DNA of 64,000 nucleotides from Teratosphaeria epicoccoides. Its lineage: Eukaryota > Ascomycota > Dothideomycetes > Mycosphaerellales > Teratosphaeriaceae. The notes under the pieces are model-generated. The model saw nothing but the letters and a program-made list of their open reading frames with translations, was not told the origin of the DNA and did no database searches. Both the position numbers and the translations under genes were made by a program. How positions within the stretch are numbered: position 1 is the first letter of the stretch; every line of letters starts with the position of its first letter. The stretch spans positions 1-64,000 of the forward strand of contig JADDMT010000070.1 of the NCBI GenBank assembly GCA_021401465.1, in the 5' to 3' direction. Below are positions 51,912-64,000 of the stretch, in pieces.

Positions 51912-52385
51912 ATGTCTGCTCCCACTGCTGCAGTCCCAGCTACCTGCTGTGGTCGCGAGGGCGGCTGCATCTGTGCTAAGGAGGCAACGTGTTCGTGCGG
52001 CAAGCAGGCTGCTCTGCACTGCAATTGCGAGAAGGCTCAGACGGAGAACAAGGTTGGCGGCGCTAGGTGCTCCTGCGGTAAATATCAATGCATCAATGAT
52101 AACGAGGACCAGATCATTGCGATTGCATGAGCATTGACTGAGGTGTACGACAGGTCAACGCGTAGCCGGCGCGTGCACTTGTTCTCGCTCCGGCCAAGAG
52201 AATGCTAAGCCTATGGGCAGTACTTGCGCGTGCGGCAAGAGGGCGGCCGGTATGTCGATACATGTCAAGGCGTTTTGGAGATAAGTACTGACGTGTTTGT
52301 AGATTCCTGCTCCTGCGGTGGAACAGAGGTTGGCAAAGCGTCTGACCTTGAGACCGATTTCACGACCAAGGCTTCTGGTGCTTAG
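51912..52385 (+). CDS. Cys-rich DUF7871-type protein (metallothionein-like composition)
   Basis: Three exons: 51912-52077, 52154-52249 and 52303-52385, for 114 residues. The introns are 76 nt (GTAAAT..ACGACAG) and 53 nt (GTATGT, branch TACTGAC, end TTTGTAG). Each exon carries Cys pairs: exon 1 has CC, CIC, CSC, CNC and CSC (10 Cys), exon 2 has CTC and CAC, and exon 3 has CSC, for 16 Cys in all. The spacing (CCGREGGCICAKEATCSCGK, then HCNCEKAQTENKVGGARCSC) fits the small ascomycete family labelled DUF7871. CxC clusters suggest binding of soft metals such as Cu, Zn or Cd. There are no aromatic residues in the Cys region, as in metallothioneins, but no assay links the family to metals. No signal peptide, so cytosolic. 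Without splicing, exon 1 reads to a stop at 52130 and loses six cysteines. Confidence 0.85.
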
Positions 52386-53081
52386 ATATGACTCCAAGCG
52401 CCGTCACTGCCATTCGTGACATCCTTCTGCAAACGAGGTTCAACGCTGCTAGGGCGTTCGACAAGAGCTGGCTTGCTCTGGATTCGCTCAAGGCGCGAGG
52501 ATGGTAACGATTTTGGCCCAGTGATGGGAAGTATTGTGCTTGTAGTTCTTGATGAATGACGCGAAAAACACTCAACCATCGTTGCTCTTGGTGCCGCTTT
52601 GCTTACAAGTGATGTTCGATTGAAATGCATGGTTCCGAGATTGATTGAGGTTGATGTTTTGCCCATCAATGTGCTCATGCAGACGGTGCGGTGCGGCTCA
52701 CGGCAAGACGCATAATGATCGGCGCTCGGGCTCAATGCCGACTGGGAATTCGGGGCCGTTCAAGGAATCAAGGCGGCTTACAAGTACCTAGAGGTTCCTA
52801 TACCGCTATATCCTTGCATATCGGACACCATTCACTTAGCAGACTGCGCGGATCGAAACGACTTCACCAAAGATTGAGTTCGCAATTTACTGTGACTCTG
52901 AGCCCACAGAAACAAGCTTGACCATCTCCTGAAACAGAACACATCCCCACCACCAATCGATGACCCTCGGGCCTGGAAACACCATAACTGGCAGTACTGC
53001 GCCCATCCACATGGCTCGCTAGTCCATTCTGACGGAGACCGGGAGGAGTCTGACTTGGAAGATTGAAATAGATGCGCGGCG
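52386..53081. other. Intergenic, no gene seen
   Basis: 3' flank of the Cys-rich gene and promoter of the AP-2 alpha gene. The minus-strand ORF at 52382-52735 has no domain. Confidence 0.55.
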
Positions 53082-56026
53082 ATGGCCCAAGCGGCCGCCG
53101 CCATGTTCAAGGGCGGCATTGGAGGAAGCTCCTCCAAGGACAATACTATGCGCGGACTGGTCTCCTTCATCGCCGACTTGAGAAACGCCCGCGCGCGTGA
53201 GCTGGAGGAGAAGCGCATCAACAAGGAGCTGGCAAACATAAGGCAGAAGTTCAAGGCGGGAGGGTTGTCTGGATACGACAAGAAAAAGTATGTGTGCAAG
53301 CTGCTCTACATATACATCCTGGGATGGAATGTCGATTTTGGGCACTTGGAAGCGGTAAATTTGATCTCGGCCAACAAGTATTCGGAGAAGCAGATTGGGT
53401 ATCTGGCAGTGACGCTGTTCTTGCACGAGCAGCACGAACTGCTGCATCTGGTTGTCAACAGTATACGGAAGGACCTATCGGATCACAATGAGCTAAACAA
53501 TTGCTTGGCTTTGCATGCGATTGCGAACGTGGGAGGTAAGGAGATGGGAGAGGCATTATGCGCGGATGTCCACCGATTGTTGATCTCACCAACATCAAAG
53601 CCGTTCGTCAAGAAGAAGGCTGCGCTCACACTGCTGAGACTTTACCGGAAAGTGCCGAGCATTGTGCAGCCGGAATGGAACGAGCGCATCATTGCGATCA
53701 TGGACGATACGGATATGGGCGTGGCCTTGTCAGTCACGAGTCTGGTCATGGCTTTGGCGCAGGACGATCCAGACTCGTACAAGGGAAGCTATGTCAAGGC
53801 CGCGCAAAGGTTACGAAAGATTGTCATCGAACACGAGTACTCCGGAGACTATGTGTACTATAAAGTGCCATGTCCGTGGCTGCAAGTCAAGCTTCTTAGA
53901 ATGCTGCAATATTTCCCACCCTCAGAGGACAGTCACATTCGACAGATCATGCGAGATTCGTTACAAGCTATCCTGGACAACGCAATGGAGATGCCGAAGA
54001 ATGTACAGCAAAACAACGCACAAAATGCTGTCCTGTTCGAGGCCATCAATCTGATCATTCACCTGGACACTGAGCGGGATCTGATGATACAGGTCTCGCA
54101 GAAGCTTGGCAAGTTTATAGGATCGCGAGAGACAAACGTTAGATATCTTGGATTGGAAGCGATGACACATTTGGCTGTTTCTGCCGAAACTCTGGACCCA
54201 ATCAAGAAGCACCAGGACATCATCATCGGCTCTCTGCGGGATCGAGACATCACTGTTCGACGGCAAGGTCTAGATCTGCTGTACAGCATGTGCGATAGCA
54301 GCAATTCCCAGAAGATTGTGCATGAGCTGCTCAAGTATCTACAATCTGCTGACTATGCCATCAGAGAGGAAATGGTCCTCAAAATTGCCATCCTGACCGA
54401 GAAGTATGCCACAGATGTGAAGTGGTATGTGGACATATCGATGCGCTTGATCGCCATGGCTGGAGATCATGTTAGCGACGAAGTATGGCAGCGCATCATT
54501 CAAATTGTAACAAACAACGAAGAGCTTCAAGTGTACGCCGCGCAAAACATCCTGAAGTACTGCCAGGGAGACCACTGCCACGAGACATTGGTGAAGATTG
54601 GCAGCTATCTCTTGGGCGAATTTGGTCATTTGATTGCGGACAACAAAGGCTGCAGTCCAATCGAACAATTCATGGCTTTGCAAGGCAAGTTCAACAGCTG
54701 CTCGCCGAACACGAGAGCTATGATATTGTCAGCTTTTATCAAGTTCATCAACCTTTTCCCCGAGATCAAGCCGCAGCTGCTGCAGGCTTTCAGACTTTAT
54801 AGTCACACACTGGATTCAGAACTGCAGCAAAGGGCGTGCGAGTATCTGGCCTTGGCTAGCATGCCCAACGACGATCTGTTACGGACAGTCTGCGACGAAA
54901 TGCCACCCTTTCCAGAACGGGCCTCTGCACTCCTCTCACGACTGGACAAGAAACAAGGCGCAATAGGCGATAAACGCACGTGGGCTATTACTGCGAAAGA
55001 CGGCCTGCCCGGACCTGAAAGAAGCGGCACCTTAAAACGCAACTTCTCTGCTCCACTCTCAGCTAATGGCGCGGCTGCTGCTGCCAATGGCACAAATGGC
55101 ACTTACACCAATGGCGCCCTCAAAGCTCCTATCGATGAACTTGCTGGTCTTGACCTTTCAAGTGGCGCACCGAACTTGGCCAGCGCTTCGCATCTCTCAC
55201 CGGATTGGGAGCCGGGTTATAACCGTCTGCTCCTCCAAGCAGAAGGAATTCTGTACGAGGACTTGCAGGTCCAAGTCGGTCTCCGCTCGGAGTATCGCAG
55301 CGAAGTAGGCTGCATCATTATGTACTTCTCAAACAAATCTACCGTTTCCATTCAGTCCTTCACGACGACGCTGGACAATCGGGAAGGAGAGAAGTTGAAG
55401 TCGGATCTAAAGGGTCTACCGGACACGACGGTGCATTCAGGCAGTCAAACCAGCCAGATGATTATGTTCGAGGCCAAAGGCATCTTCTCTCTACCACCTA
55501 CAATCAGAATATCTTACATGGCTGGTTCGCTGCAGGCATTGACTTTGCAGCTGCCTGTCGTGCTACACAAGTATATGGAAGGCGCAGTACTTACTGCCGA
55601 CGACTTCTTCAAGCGGTGGAAGCAGATTGGCGGTGCGCCGAGGGAAGCCCAAAAGATTTTCGCCGCGTTTGATGTGGGCACGTCTAATACTAGAAGGGTC
55701 CTGGAGGGGTTCAAATGGGGCATCCTGGATGGTGTGGATCCAAACCCGAGGAATTTTGTAGGCGCGACCGTGTTGAACACGGCGGCAGGCAAGTATGGGT
55801 GCCTACTGAGGTTGGAGCCGAACGTGGAGCAGAAAGTGAGTGTTGCTTTTGGGCGCTCAGGCGTCAAGGTCGTGCTTCACCGACACTTAGGTGCTGGAGG
55901 TGTGACGGACTGCTGACATCGGATGAACAGATGTATCGCTTGACGATAAGAGCGACGGATGAGGCGGTACCGCCGGTATTGATGAAGATCATGGAAGAGA
56001 GGCTGTCCACGCCCTGCCCGGACTGA
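53082..56026 (+). CDS. apl3: AP-2 clathrin adaptor alpha subunit
   Basis: Two exons: 53082-55835 and 55931-56026, for 949 residues. The 95-nt intron (GTGAGT, branch GCTGACA, end GAACAG) restores EPNVEQKMYRLTIRATDEAV; unspliced, the protein would end in an unrelated 26-residue tail. The alpha-adaptin trunk runs from about residue 25 to 620 (MRGLVSFIADLRNARARELE at the start; KKYVCKLLYIYILGWNVDFG). A hinge rich in Ala, Asn, Gly and Thr lies at about 660-690, and the appendage at about 715-949. The large subunit binds PIP2 and cargo at the plasma membrane and recruits endocytic factors; in filamentous fungi AP-2 works at the subapical collar in polar growth. Start at the first Met of the frame, just upstream of conserved sequence. 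Confidence 0.95.
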
Positions 56027-57275
56027 CGAGGTCAGCGGAAGTAACCGTGGACCAGACTTTCGAAACCCAGTCCGGGTTAGCGAGGCTGAATGTGAAAGAG
56101 ATCCTTGACGCACGCTCGGTGCAGGTGTGAGTCGATCAGCATTGGCAGGCGGATAACATAGATGCAATGACCTGGATGTACACTCGAAAGCATAGCAGAT
56201 GAGTAGATCTTAGTCTGCTGGAACTCGAGCGGATGCATGCGACCGCCTTCCTACGTTGGAGCAACTTGGACAAATTTCAGTGCCGGAGGCTTTTAGCTTT
56301 CTTCTTCAGACAAAACGCTGTCGGTCCCCAACACGGATGCCCATGTTTCTCGCTAATCTGATTCAGCAGCGAGAGGCCGAGCCAGAACTTCAAGAAGCTT
56401 AGTATCCATTTCCTAGACCAATGTGGTTGTACGGTGCTCCGTGCCGGGAATTCAAGCGCGAGGGATGTAAGCGGAATATCGGAATCTGGGACAGGAGCGA
56501 TCAGTCGGTTGAGGGACGTATACGCCATTTAACTCGATTATTATACATTGACCCACCGGAATTTCTCACTCGCACTGCCACGCGCAGCGATTGACAGATA
56601 TGCGTTTCCTCTGCTTGCTCATTGCTGGGCTTACAAATGCTCTCAGCCTCGACTGTCCGCGCCGCACGTACGTCCAACGGCAACGCCATGAGCATGCAGA
56701 AGATCCTTATAGCAGAGCGCTGCCAGCATTGAAGATGGCAAGAGATTCGTGAGCACGAATATTCTGCGTGCTTACACGCCTGCTCTTGACGCTGGAGGAT
56801 GTTGAGAAGCTGTACAAGGAAAGCAAGAGTTATCGGACTGACGAGAGATTGGTCATGAATAGCGATGACTATAGCGAGGGCCACGCCGGCCGGACCGTGA
56901 GTCGGTGCACCGCAACCTTGCGCGAGAGTAGAGGTCCCTGCTCGGCAGCTCCTGCAGTGTCGTGGATCGGTGCAATGGCAATGGAACACATTCCGCGATA
57001 GATCACTGCGACTGTTGCTTGACCTAATACAGGGTAACACCAAAAACGTACACCGCAAGACGACTCCTCTGATCTTACAGATTGCACCCCATGTGCAAGA
57101 CCTATAAAGGTAATTCAGCGGGTATCATATGCCAGAGCAACAGCACCGTCTCCTGCATTCAACGCCAGTCTTGAACCAAGGCCAAAGCAACATACTATTT
57201 CCAATAGTGTCCTCCATGTCACTCCGGAGCACGACCGGCGTACAATCTCGAGTCACGTCCATCATGCCGTAGGAT
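56027..57275. other. Convergent intergenic region
   Basis: 1.25 kb between the 3' ends of the AP-2 alpha gene (+) and the ankyrin gene (-). The 185-codon minus ORF (56501-57058) has no domain. Nothing supported. Confidence 0.5.
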
Positions 57276-60069
57276 TCATAGTGCATCATATCCGTGTGGC
57301 AGCCTCGCGATCGACGGCTCTTGCTTGACAAAGTCTCTCAGGCCCTTGTTTGCCAGCTCGATCTTCGGGCTGGGTGCCCGCTTTCGCTTCAGCAAGATCT
57401 GCTCCTCGTCCTTCATATCCCTGTCCCGCAGAACTTCGAGGACCGTCTGGCCGTTCTCGTCCACAGCGGTCAGGTCGGGGCTGCCTAGCTCAGCGAGCAA
57501 ACGGAGTGTCTGGGTGTCGCCTTTGTCCAGAGCTTGTAATACTGCATTCCAGCCTCGATACATCAAGTTAATATCGGCACCCTTGGCTATGAGGTGCCTA
57601 ATGTAGGACAGATCGTCTTCGCGATGACGACGGATGGCCTTGATAATGGGAAGATGCTCTCCGGGAGAGTTTGGATCAGCACCAGCTTCATCAAGGAGAT
57701 ACTGGAAGATGGCTTTACGATCTTCGCGGATTGATGTGGTAAGTGGCGAGAAGACACCACCGTTTCTCTCCTCGACATCGACGCCTTTCGCGAGCAGAAG
57801 CTTGATGCTCTCCAACTTGTCTGCCTGCACTGCAAGCTCAAGGGCGCCCTTCGGCACGCGGTGTGTTGGCGTATGAGGAAGCAGCTTGGCAAGGATCTCG
57901 GGATGCTTGACGGCCATGTTGATCGGCCATTCTTGACCGTGCACAGTCGGGCTGGCTCCATGCGCCAGGAGGATTTCGATCGCTCGAAGATCATTCTTCT
58001 TAATGGCGGTCGTGAGTGCCGTATGGCCTGCTTTGTTATGCGCATTGGGGTCCACTTTGTACTTGAGTAATTGCAACATTGCCTCCTCGTTGTTGTGCGC
58101 AACACACTCCTCGATGATCCCTCTAGGGCTATGCGGATCCGAGCCAGCGGCGAGCAGTCGTGGGAGCATGTGCGCTCGATGGTGAGTCACACACTTGAAG
58201 GCTGGATACTCGGAAGCCATCAAATTAGGGTCCGCTCCTGCGGCAAGCAGAACTTCGACGAGCTTCTCGCGATTGTCGCGAATCGAAGTACAGAGAGGAG
58301 TGAAGATGCCATCTTTCTTCGCGTTGGGGTCTGCGCCATGCTTGAGGAGAATCTGCACCGCTTCGATTGAGTTGATTGAGGCTGCCAGTTCAAGCACACC
58401 AGGTGCTCGGTTCACGTTTGCTCCTCGTTCAAGCAGTAGCTGGAGCATACGCGGCTGGTGCACCGCAGGCCATAGCATGTGCTTCGGTCCTGGCAAGTTG
58501 GGATTTGCGCTGTGGTCAAGTAGCATAGCCACAAGATCCAGGCGGTCGGCGTTGATGGCTTTGAACAGTGGCGATTCCCCGTGGTCGTTCTTGATATTCG
58601 GATCTGCATCGTAAACCAGCATCCACTCCACGAGATCGATCGTCGTGGTCTTGTTCATTGCTTGTATGAACGGTGTCTCGCCATTGCCCATGATCCCATC
58701 GGTCTTGGCACCGTGCTTCAGATATAGCTGGACGAACCCGACCTTCCCCTCGGTCAAGCTGAGCGCAAAAGGGCTTTCTCTTGTTGAACCAGCGCAGAGA
58801 TTTGGGTCCGCACCATACTTGAGCAGGAGCTGTGCCGCAAGGAAGAATGAAGACTCGGTCGCTGCGTAGAGTGGTGTGAAACCGTCCTTGTCTTTTCCAT
58901 CCGGACTTGCGCCAAATAAGAGCAGCAACCTAATTGAGTCAATATCGTGATTTGTCACGGCCAACCGGAGGAGGTTGCACTCGGGACCACCATCAGCAGG
59001 GACGCCGCAATCAAGCAGGTGCTCGACTGCCTTGTGATTTTGCTCCTGCACAGCCACAAGAAGTGCACCTCTTGAGCCCGCAGATACCGTGCCTCCACCA
59101 GCCTTGGGCTTCCATCGAGTGACAGTCGACGGGTCGTACTTGACGTGCGTAGCCTTCTTCGGCAGATCTTCTAGATCGTGGCTGTACATCATCTCTTCGA
59201 CCTGCTGTATGGATGATGGCGGCGTTATTTCGGATACGTAATCTGGCGTTGTGCCTAAAACAGCGCTTCGAGTGCTGAAAATGTTGGAAGACGTTGTGCC
59301 TTTACTCGAGTTGCTGAAGTACTGTGGGTCGTGGCGTGTGTTCTCAGAAAGCGGAGGTGATGGGAGGTCTCGGTGTAGTGAGGCTCTGGAGCCCTGACTG
59401 AATGGCTTTACGTGAGACTCTTGTACAAGAGCAGGGCTCTGGGGTTGTGATGCTGTGTGGGAGTTGCTCGGGACAGATTTGGTTGGATCCGGTCTGTCAA
59501 GAACAGCCGCGAGAGCAGTGTATCCAATGCTTGTTATGTTGCCTGGCTTGACTTCGCGCAGTCTCCACGTGAGCATCAAAGGGTTCTTGCTCGCATTCTC
59601 ACGGCAGTGCACCAGAGACAACCTCATCTTCTCTATTTCATCTGACGCAAACATCATACGGAAGCCGCTGCCCAGCTTGCTGAAGCCTTGCTTCCTTTCA
59701 TTATCTAGGACTGGAATAAAGTCAGAACCCACGCATGGCTCACGTGCGGATGAGGATTGGCTTACGCTTGTTGACCATTTGGCTCATGACGACAAAGTTA
59801 TTGTTGTACTGCCTGAAGAGTGTTTGCAACTCGGTCGCAATGTCTCCCGGAAATTGAGTGCGACTGTTGCTGGCTTCCTGCAATCCTGTCTTTGCATGGA
59901 ACAGAGCTCGACTGGTCTCGAGAAACTCGAGGGCAAGTTCTCCGGTGCCATTCCTAGGTATTTTCGCGTCGCTGAGGTATTCCAGTAGATGGACTGCGAT
60001 GTTATTACCTTGCGAAAGCGTGACGGTACAGAGCTCAAGTGGCGTCTCCTTCCCTTTCCTTGGTGCCAT
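57276..60069 (-). CDS. Ankyrin-repeat protein (912 aa)
   Basis: Two exons: 60069-59766 and 59710-57276. The 55-nt intron (GTAAGC, TCTGAC branch, end TTCCAG) splits a Leu codon and joins QMVNK to LLDNERKQGFSKLG. Residues 1-190 form a helical N-terminal domain (NNNFVVMSQMVNK, GSGFRMMFASDEIEKMRLSL), of the type found in front of fungal ankyrin and STAND proteins. A Ser/Pro-rich linker (about 200-310) follows, then about 15-17 ankyrin repeats to residue 870 (repeat core GADPN, DGFTPLYAA, NLLRLAVTNHDIDSIRLLLL). The last 30 residues include a basic patch KRKRAPSPK, a possible nuclear signal. No NACHT or NB-ARC motor is present. It is probably a protein-interaction scaffold; partner unknown. The ATG at 60069 is in good context and opens a compact acidic start (MAPRKGKETPLEL). 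Confidence 0.88.
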
Positions 60070-63000
60070 GGTAGTCGGCTCTGAACGGCTGTCAGTTGAT
60101 ATGATGCTCGATGAAGGTAACCGCAGGGCTATTGAAGCCAAAATTGATCGGGAACGGCGATCAGAAGGGGTCAAGACACGACAGAGATCAGAGCGAAGAA
60201 GTCTGTGATATGAAGCCAGCAGCAGGAACGCAACTGGCGCCCTGTGCACGGAGATATCACTCGTTGCACGGCCGGGCCTAGATGGACCGGGTCACCTTCA
60301 CATAGAGTTGATTTGAAACGTTCGACAGGTCAGGCAGAGTTTCGGCAACGCTAATGCTCATCTCGAATCCTCGAAGAGATCGCTGGTATCCGCCATGTGC
60401 ATATTACATGTAACAGGCAGAATAGGTGGCGTGCGGTCTGGCCGATGGCTAAAGACACAATCACGTGCGGGCTCGCTCGTCGTTCTCCAGATATCGATGC
60501 AGCATTGCTGGAAACGGAGACCTTCTCGTGGTTCAGCATAGATGTGATCCACGTGATGATACGGCCTCGCCGCAAGCAAATGCGTACCAGTCTTCTGTCA
60601 GGGGCCTGGATGCTTCTTGCCACTGTCAGCAAGGACCACGCTCCTCGGCACTCGAGGCGCAAACGTGAGCTGGACGGCGACATGCCCAAGCGCTGGTAGT
60701 GACCCAGATTCCAGTCTGATGCGAGCCAAAGCACAGATGAGGCTGTCGGCTGGTCCATAGCCTTCACGTGCATGAGTAGCAGCGAACCCGGGAATTTCTG
60801 ACCAGCAGGAACCAAAATTTGGGCTTCATTGCGTTGCTTGAGCCTTCTTGCGGCCAGTCCGCCCGGGCCTTCGTCAGGGGTGCGAGTCAATGGACGTGGT
60901 AGCTGGGTCCATGGCTTGGTCGAATCTGCACGACAGATCGCTAACGCAAAAGTCAAATTCGCGCTTGTCATGCGCACGCACGGGTCGGCCTCCAAAGACG
61001 TTCGACCGTATAAGTGGCTGTCGTACTGGCGAATATGCGTCCCTGTCGAGATACGGAAATAGTTATATCTATCATAAGCTGCTCGTGTCAATCGCGAGTG
61101 TGTCGAACGGCGACACCTCATCGGCGAATGAGCATATTCCAATTGACGCCAGACCATGTGTAAGGCGCCTACAGCAACGCAACTTTTTTGATATCGCCGA
61201 TTCGTTGACCATTACATCTCTCCCGAATGCTCGGCATCACAGCAGCTCCACAAAGAGTGCCAATGTAGGACAGATGGCCGTGTCCGCGTTCGTGGCGAGA
61301 AGCTCGCACGCTTGCCGCCTGTCACTCGTGCATCGCCGTCCCCGTCCCTGCATCTGTCAATGGGCCTGTCAAGGAAGGGTCCGCAGGTCGACGCAAACTC
61401 CTGAGTGCTGGTTCACCAGCCCTGCCCATATTGCAGCTTTTGACGTGGATGAAGTCAAAATCAACCACACTTGCATGAGCCGCTGATTCCCCGCTGCATC
61501 TCTACGCAACAACCTGGTTGATCAGCAGCAGGACGCGACAGTGATGACACTAACATGACCATGAGATCCAATAGCTGCGACTTGCATTGTCGTGAACAGC
61601 CATCGTGCCCTCGCTGATTGCAATCGCAGCAGCTTTGGACAGCGCCTGATGTTGGATGTGCCCTGGCGATGATTAGAGTGCTGCTAGCCTCGCGGACTCC
61701 GCTCCTGCTTAGGAACTATGCGGTGATGGGCTCGAATCAGAAATGCGACGATGTCTGTGCTATGCCAACCCCTGACCTCACAAAAGTACAGCCATCACCA
61801 GAAGCGGGTTAGCAGCAAAGTGGCAAACCTGGGACATGCAGGTGATGCATGCCTCGAAGACTGTCATCAGTAATGAGCGAGATTCAATTACTCGGACTTA
61901 TCAAGCCAGCGGTATCATGTGAAAGGGGCGTTCAGAGTATATTGCCACGGGACCAGCGGTAATATATGCTTGGTCCGGATCGTAGAGACCGTCTATGAAT
62001 GCAGAGTGAGACTTCGTAGATGAGATCAGACAGTCAATTCGATGCGGGCCACCAGCAACAGCCCATGCCGCAGTGAATCTTGTAGGACGGATGGTCAGAT
62101 ACTGCTATGTAATATCATCATGCAGGCCTGACAGTCATGCCGTCCGTCAACTGATCGCTTGCTTGGGTTGTGAAGAAAGACTCTGAGAGCATCAATGACC
62201 ATCAGATGTCGACCGATCAAATCAGCTGCGTTCCGTCGTAGCGTCGTCAAGCGCATCCTGCTGTTCCGTCCATGATTCATACGCAGACCGATTGTGCTTT
62301 GTGGCTTGAGTGAATGATGGGCTGACTTGTAGTACCCGCATCGTTATCCATAGACTGCCTCATTCATCCACCGTCCAAGATCTGGCATGCGATTGCAGAG
62401 CTCCAATGTCGTGGTGAAAGCGCTCTGATCGCAAGAGTGTACATGTCCCAGCCGAAACTGGTGGCACAAACGGAGAGTTTTCACATGGATTATAAACGAT
62501 GCAAGAGCGACTGGCAAGAAAAGGATCTGACTTGGGGTTGAGTGATCGTACCATTCGGCAATCGGTGCACTACCTGCGCCAATGGATCACTGCTCCACGA
62601 GGATCATGGCATGCCGAACCACCAGCAGCTACCTCTCCTTTCCAAATCGTACGAGACAGCCTTATCAGAGCTCGTCATCTTGAGCCTTGCAGCCCGGCGC
62701 ACCACCGCTGAGCCACAGCAGCGCGCACCATTCTAGAGTGCTGAAAGATACAGAAACCAACCAAGCAATCTTTTTATCATGACTGTCAGCCTCTCCTCAA
62801 GGCCACTGCCACTGAACACCGGAAACGCCTCGCCATGCTTGCAGGATGAAAAGCACAATCATTTGAAACCGACCTCCAGCGACTGCAACTCCTTCACTCA
62901 TGCCAGCGCTGCACAACTGGCAGTGAGACCACGTGCGCAGTTGTGTGTTGAGTGATCGAGTTGGTGTCGCATTGCTGAGGTCGTGATGTTGAGGTTGGCA

Positions 63001-63117
63001 TCAAAACCCCGTGTAGAAGCAGTGTGTTGTACAAGGCTCGGGCAGTCATAGTGATACACGATGCCATTCGTGATGTAGTCGAAATCCAAGGTATGAATGA
63101 CTTCGCATCCTCAACCT
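60070..63117. other. 3-kb intergenic region, no gene supported
   Basis: Two large opposite ORFs (60351-61157 minus, 268 codons; 60848-61486 plus, 212 codons) overlap. Both are rich in Arg, Ser, Cys and His without any motif, so they look like chance frames in GC-rich DNA. From 61,490 to 63,117 only short ORFs occur. The 3' UTR of the TBP gene ends here. Confidence 0.45.
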
Positions 63118-64000
63118 CTAGGTCTTGCGGAAATCCGAGAGCACAGGGTAGATCAGCTCAAAGGCTTGATAGATCTCCTCGCGTACCTTGGCGCCGGTGA
63201 GCACAATCTTGCCTGACACAAAGATCAGGAGCACGATTTTGGGCTTCATCATGCGGTAGATGAGACCTGGAAAGAGCTCAGGCTCGTACGAGCTGAACAT
63301 GTGGTGGCGAGACGCCAGACCCTCCAGACGGATTGGGAACTTGATGTCGCACGAGCCCACGATGTTCTGAATTTTGAAGTCGGTGAACTTGGCATTAAAC
63401 CCAAGCTTCTGAATGATGCGCGCATACTTGCGGCTAGCAAGCTTGCTGTCATCCTCAGACTTGGCGCCGGTGACGACCATCTTGCCTGAGGCGAAAATAA
63501 GAGCAGTGGTTTTGGGCTCACGAATTCTCATGATGACGGCCGCGAAACGCTGGGGGCATGTAAGCAAGAGCCAAGAAGACGACGTTGTGGAACATATTTA
63601 CCTTTGGATTGTACTCAGCGTTACGCGCATGCAGCGCGATAGTCTTGAGGTCCAAGCGGCAGTCAAGGTTGACGGTAGCCACAATGTTCCTTTGCGACAG
63701 AGTCAACACTCATGCTCCAGGAGCACACAATTGCACCAAGAGACGATACTCACTGTAGCGTAGGGACGATGCCACTGACACCCTGTCCTGCGCCAGGCGT
63801 AGCCGCGGGAGTGGCGGGAGTCACCCCGTTGCCAGCTTGCTGCGAGGCATTGCCTCCTTGCGCTTGGGCGTTCACGAGACCGTTCCTGCCATTCGCCTGC
63901 TGCGACTGACCATCTTTCTCAGATGAAGGCGGAGTGAGGTGGCCTGCGCCGCCCGGAAAGGACAGCGAGCTCGGCGCAGTGAAGTCCTTGGCCTGCTGCG
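63118..64000 (-). CDS. SPT15: TATA-binding protein, 5' part beyond window
   Basis: Three exons are visible: at least 64000-63754 (cut by the window edge), 63689-63602 and 63549-63118. The 64-nt and 52-nt introns (GTGAGT..GCAAAG; GTAAAT..CCCCAG) restore IVPTLQNIVATVNLDCRLDL and [20 protein letters not shown]. The C-terminal core of about 180 residues has both TBP direct repeats: NIVATVNLDCRLDLKTIALH and KTTALIFASGKMVVTGAKSE in the first, QNIVGSCDIKFPIRLEGLAS and KIVLLIFVSGKIVLTGAKVR in the second. The visible N-terminal part is Gln/Ala/Pro/Gly-rich and not conserved. TBP nucleates pre-initiation complexes for all three RNA polymerases and binds TFIIA (TOA2, also in this window). Confidence 0.97.

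Noticed and set aside
60351..61157. 268-codon minus ORF
   Set aside because: Overlaps a 212-codon plus ORF; both are Arg/Ser/Cys-rich and without motif, as expected from chance frames.
1..64000. tRNA genes
   Set aside because: I looked for the GGTTCRANYCC T-arm on both strands and found only matches inside coding sequence or without a partner arm; a tRNA scan would settle this.

Overview
This window is nuclear DNA of a filamentous ascomycete fungus (Pezizomycotina). The evidence is the gene content (betaine-lipid synthase BTA1 in its fungal layout, a fungal SLATT protein, a DUF7871 Cys-rich protein, small secreted Cys-rich proteins) and the gene form: introns of about 49-108 nt with GT..AG ends and RCTRAC-like branch sites, many of which I could place to the base because the joined frame restores a known family. 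A dothideomycete is a reasonable guess, but I cannot prove the class from this sequence.

Layout. 0-5.5 kb: a C-run and a G-rich tract, then a head-to-head iron-sulfur pair (radical-SAM PflX/COG1313-type protein and NBP35) and a 63-residue secreted Cys-rich protein. 5.5-9.5 kb: gene-poor, with a frameshifted DUF7223-like gene and an ORF with a 2EXR/F-box-like motif broken by one stop. 9.7-19.2 kb: FAD synthetase (FAD1), a fungal SLATT two-TM protein, glucosidase II beta subunit, and a large disordered protein of unknown function. 19.1-22.3 kb: no gene seen. 22.3-34 kb: dense housekeeping block with Aquarius/Cwf11 helicase head-to-head with a complex I 21 kDa-type subunit, BTA1, and RER1 head-to-head with mitochondrial enoyl-CoA hydratase. 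34.6-38 kb: a second 2EXR-like ORF with one internal stop, then almost 3 kb without a gene. 38-42 kb: a CmcJ/AsaB-type hydroxylase-desaturase, VMA16 head-to-head with TOA2 (TFIIA gamma), and a TMEM42-like protein. 42-49 kb: gene-poor, with a second secreted Cys-rich protein, a coiled-coil/WHPDK gene of doubtful integrity, an F-box-like fragment and a DUF1349 pseudogene. 49.4-64 kb: Brl1/Brr6 nuclear-envelope protein, DUF7871 Cys-rich protein, AP-2 alpha adaptin, a 912-residue ankyrin protein, and the 3' part of the TATA-binding protein gene, cut by the window end.

How the genes fit together. Most intact genes are core eukaryotic functions (Fe-S assembly, splicing, ER quality control, Golgi-ER retrieval, V-ATPase, endocytosis, basal transcription) and four pairs share short divergent promoters (180-280 bp). 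Between these islands lie gene-poor stretches with lineage-type genes: secreted Cys-rich proteins, F-box/2EXR-like ORFs and several ORFs broken by a single stop or a one-base shift. No transposon, tRNA, rRNA or CRISPR feature could be supported. Exon coordinates come from my own reading of splice signals and reading frame, without transcript data.
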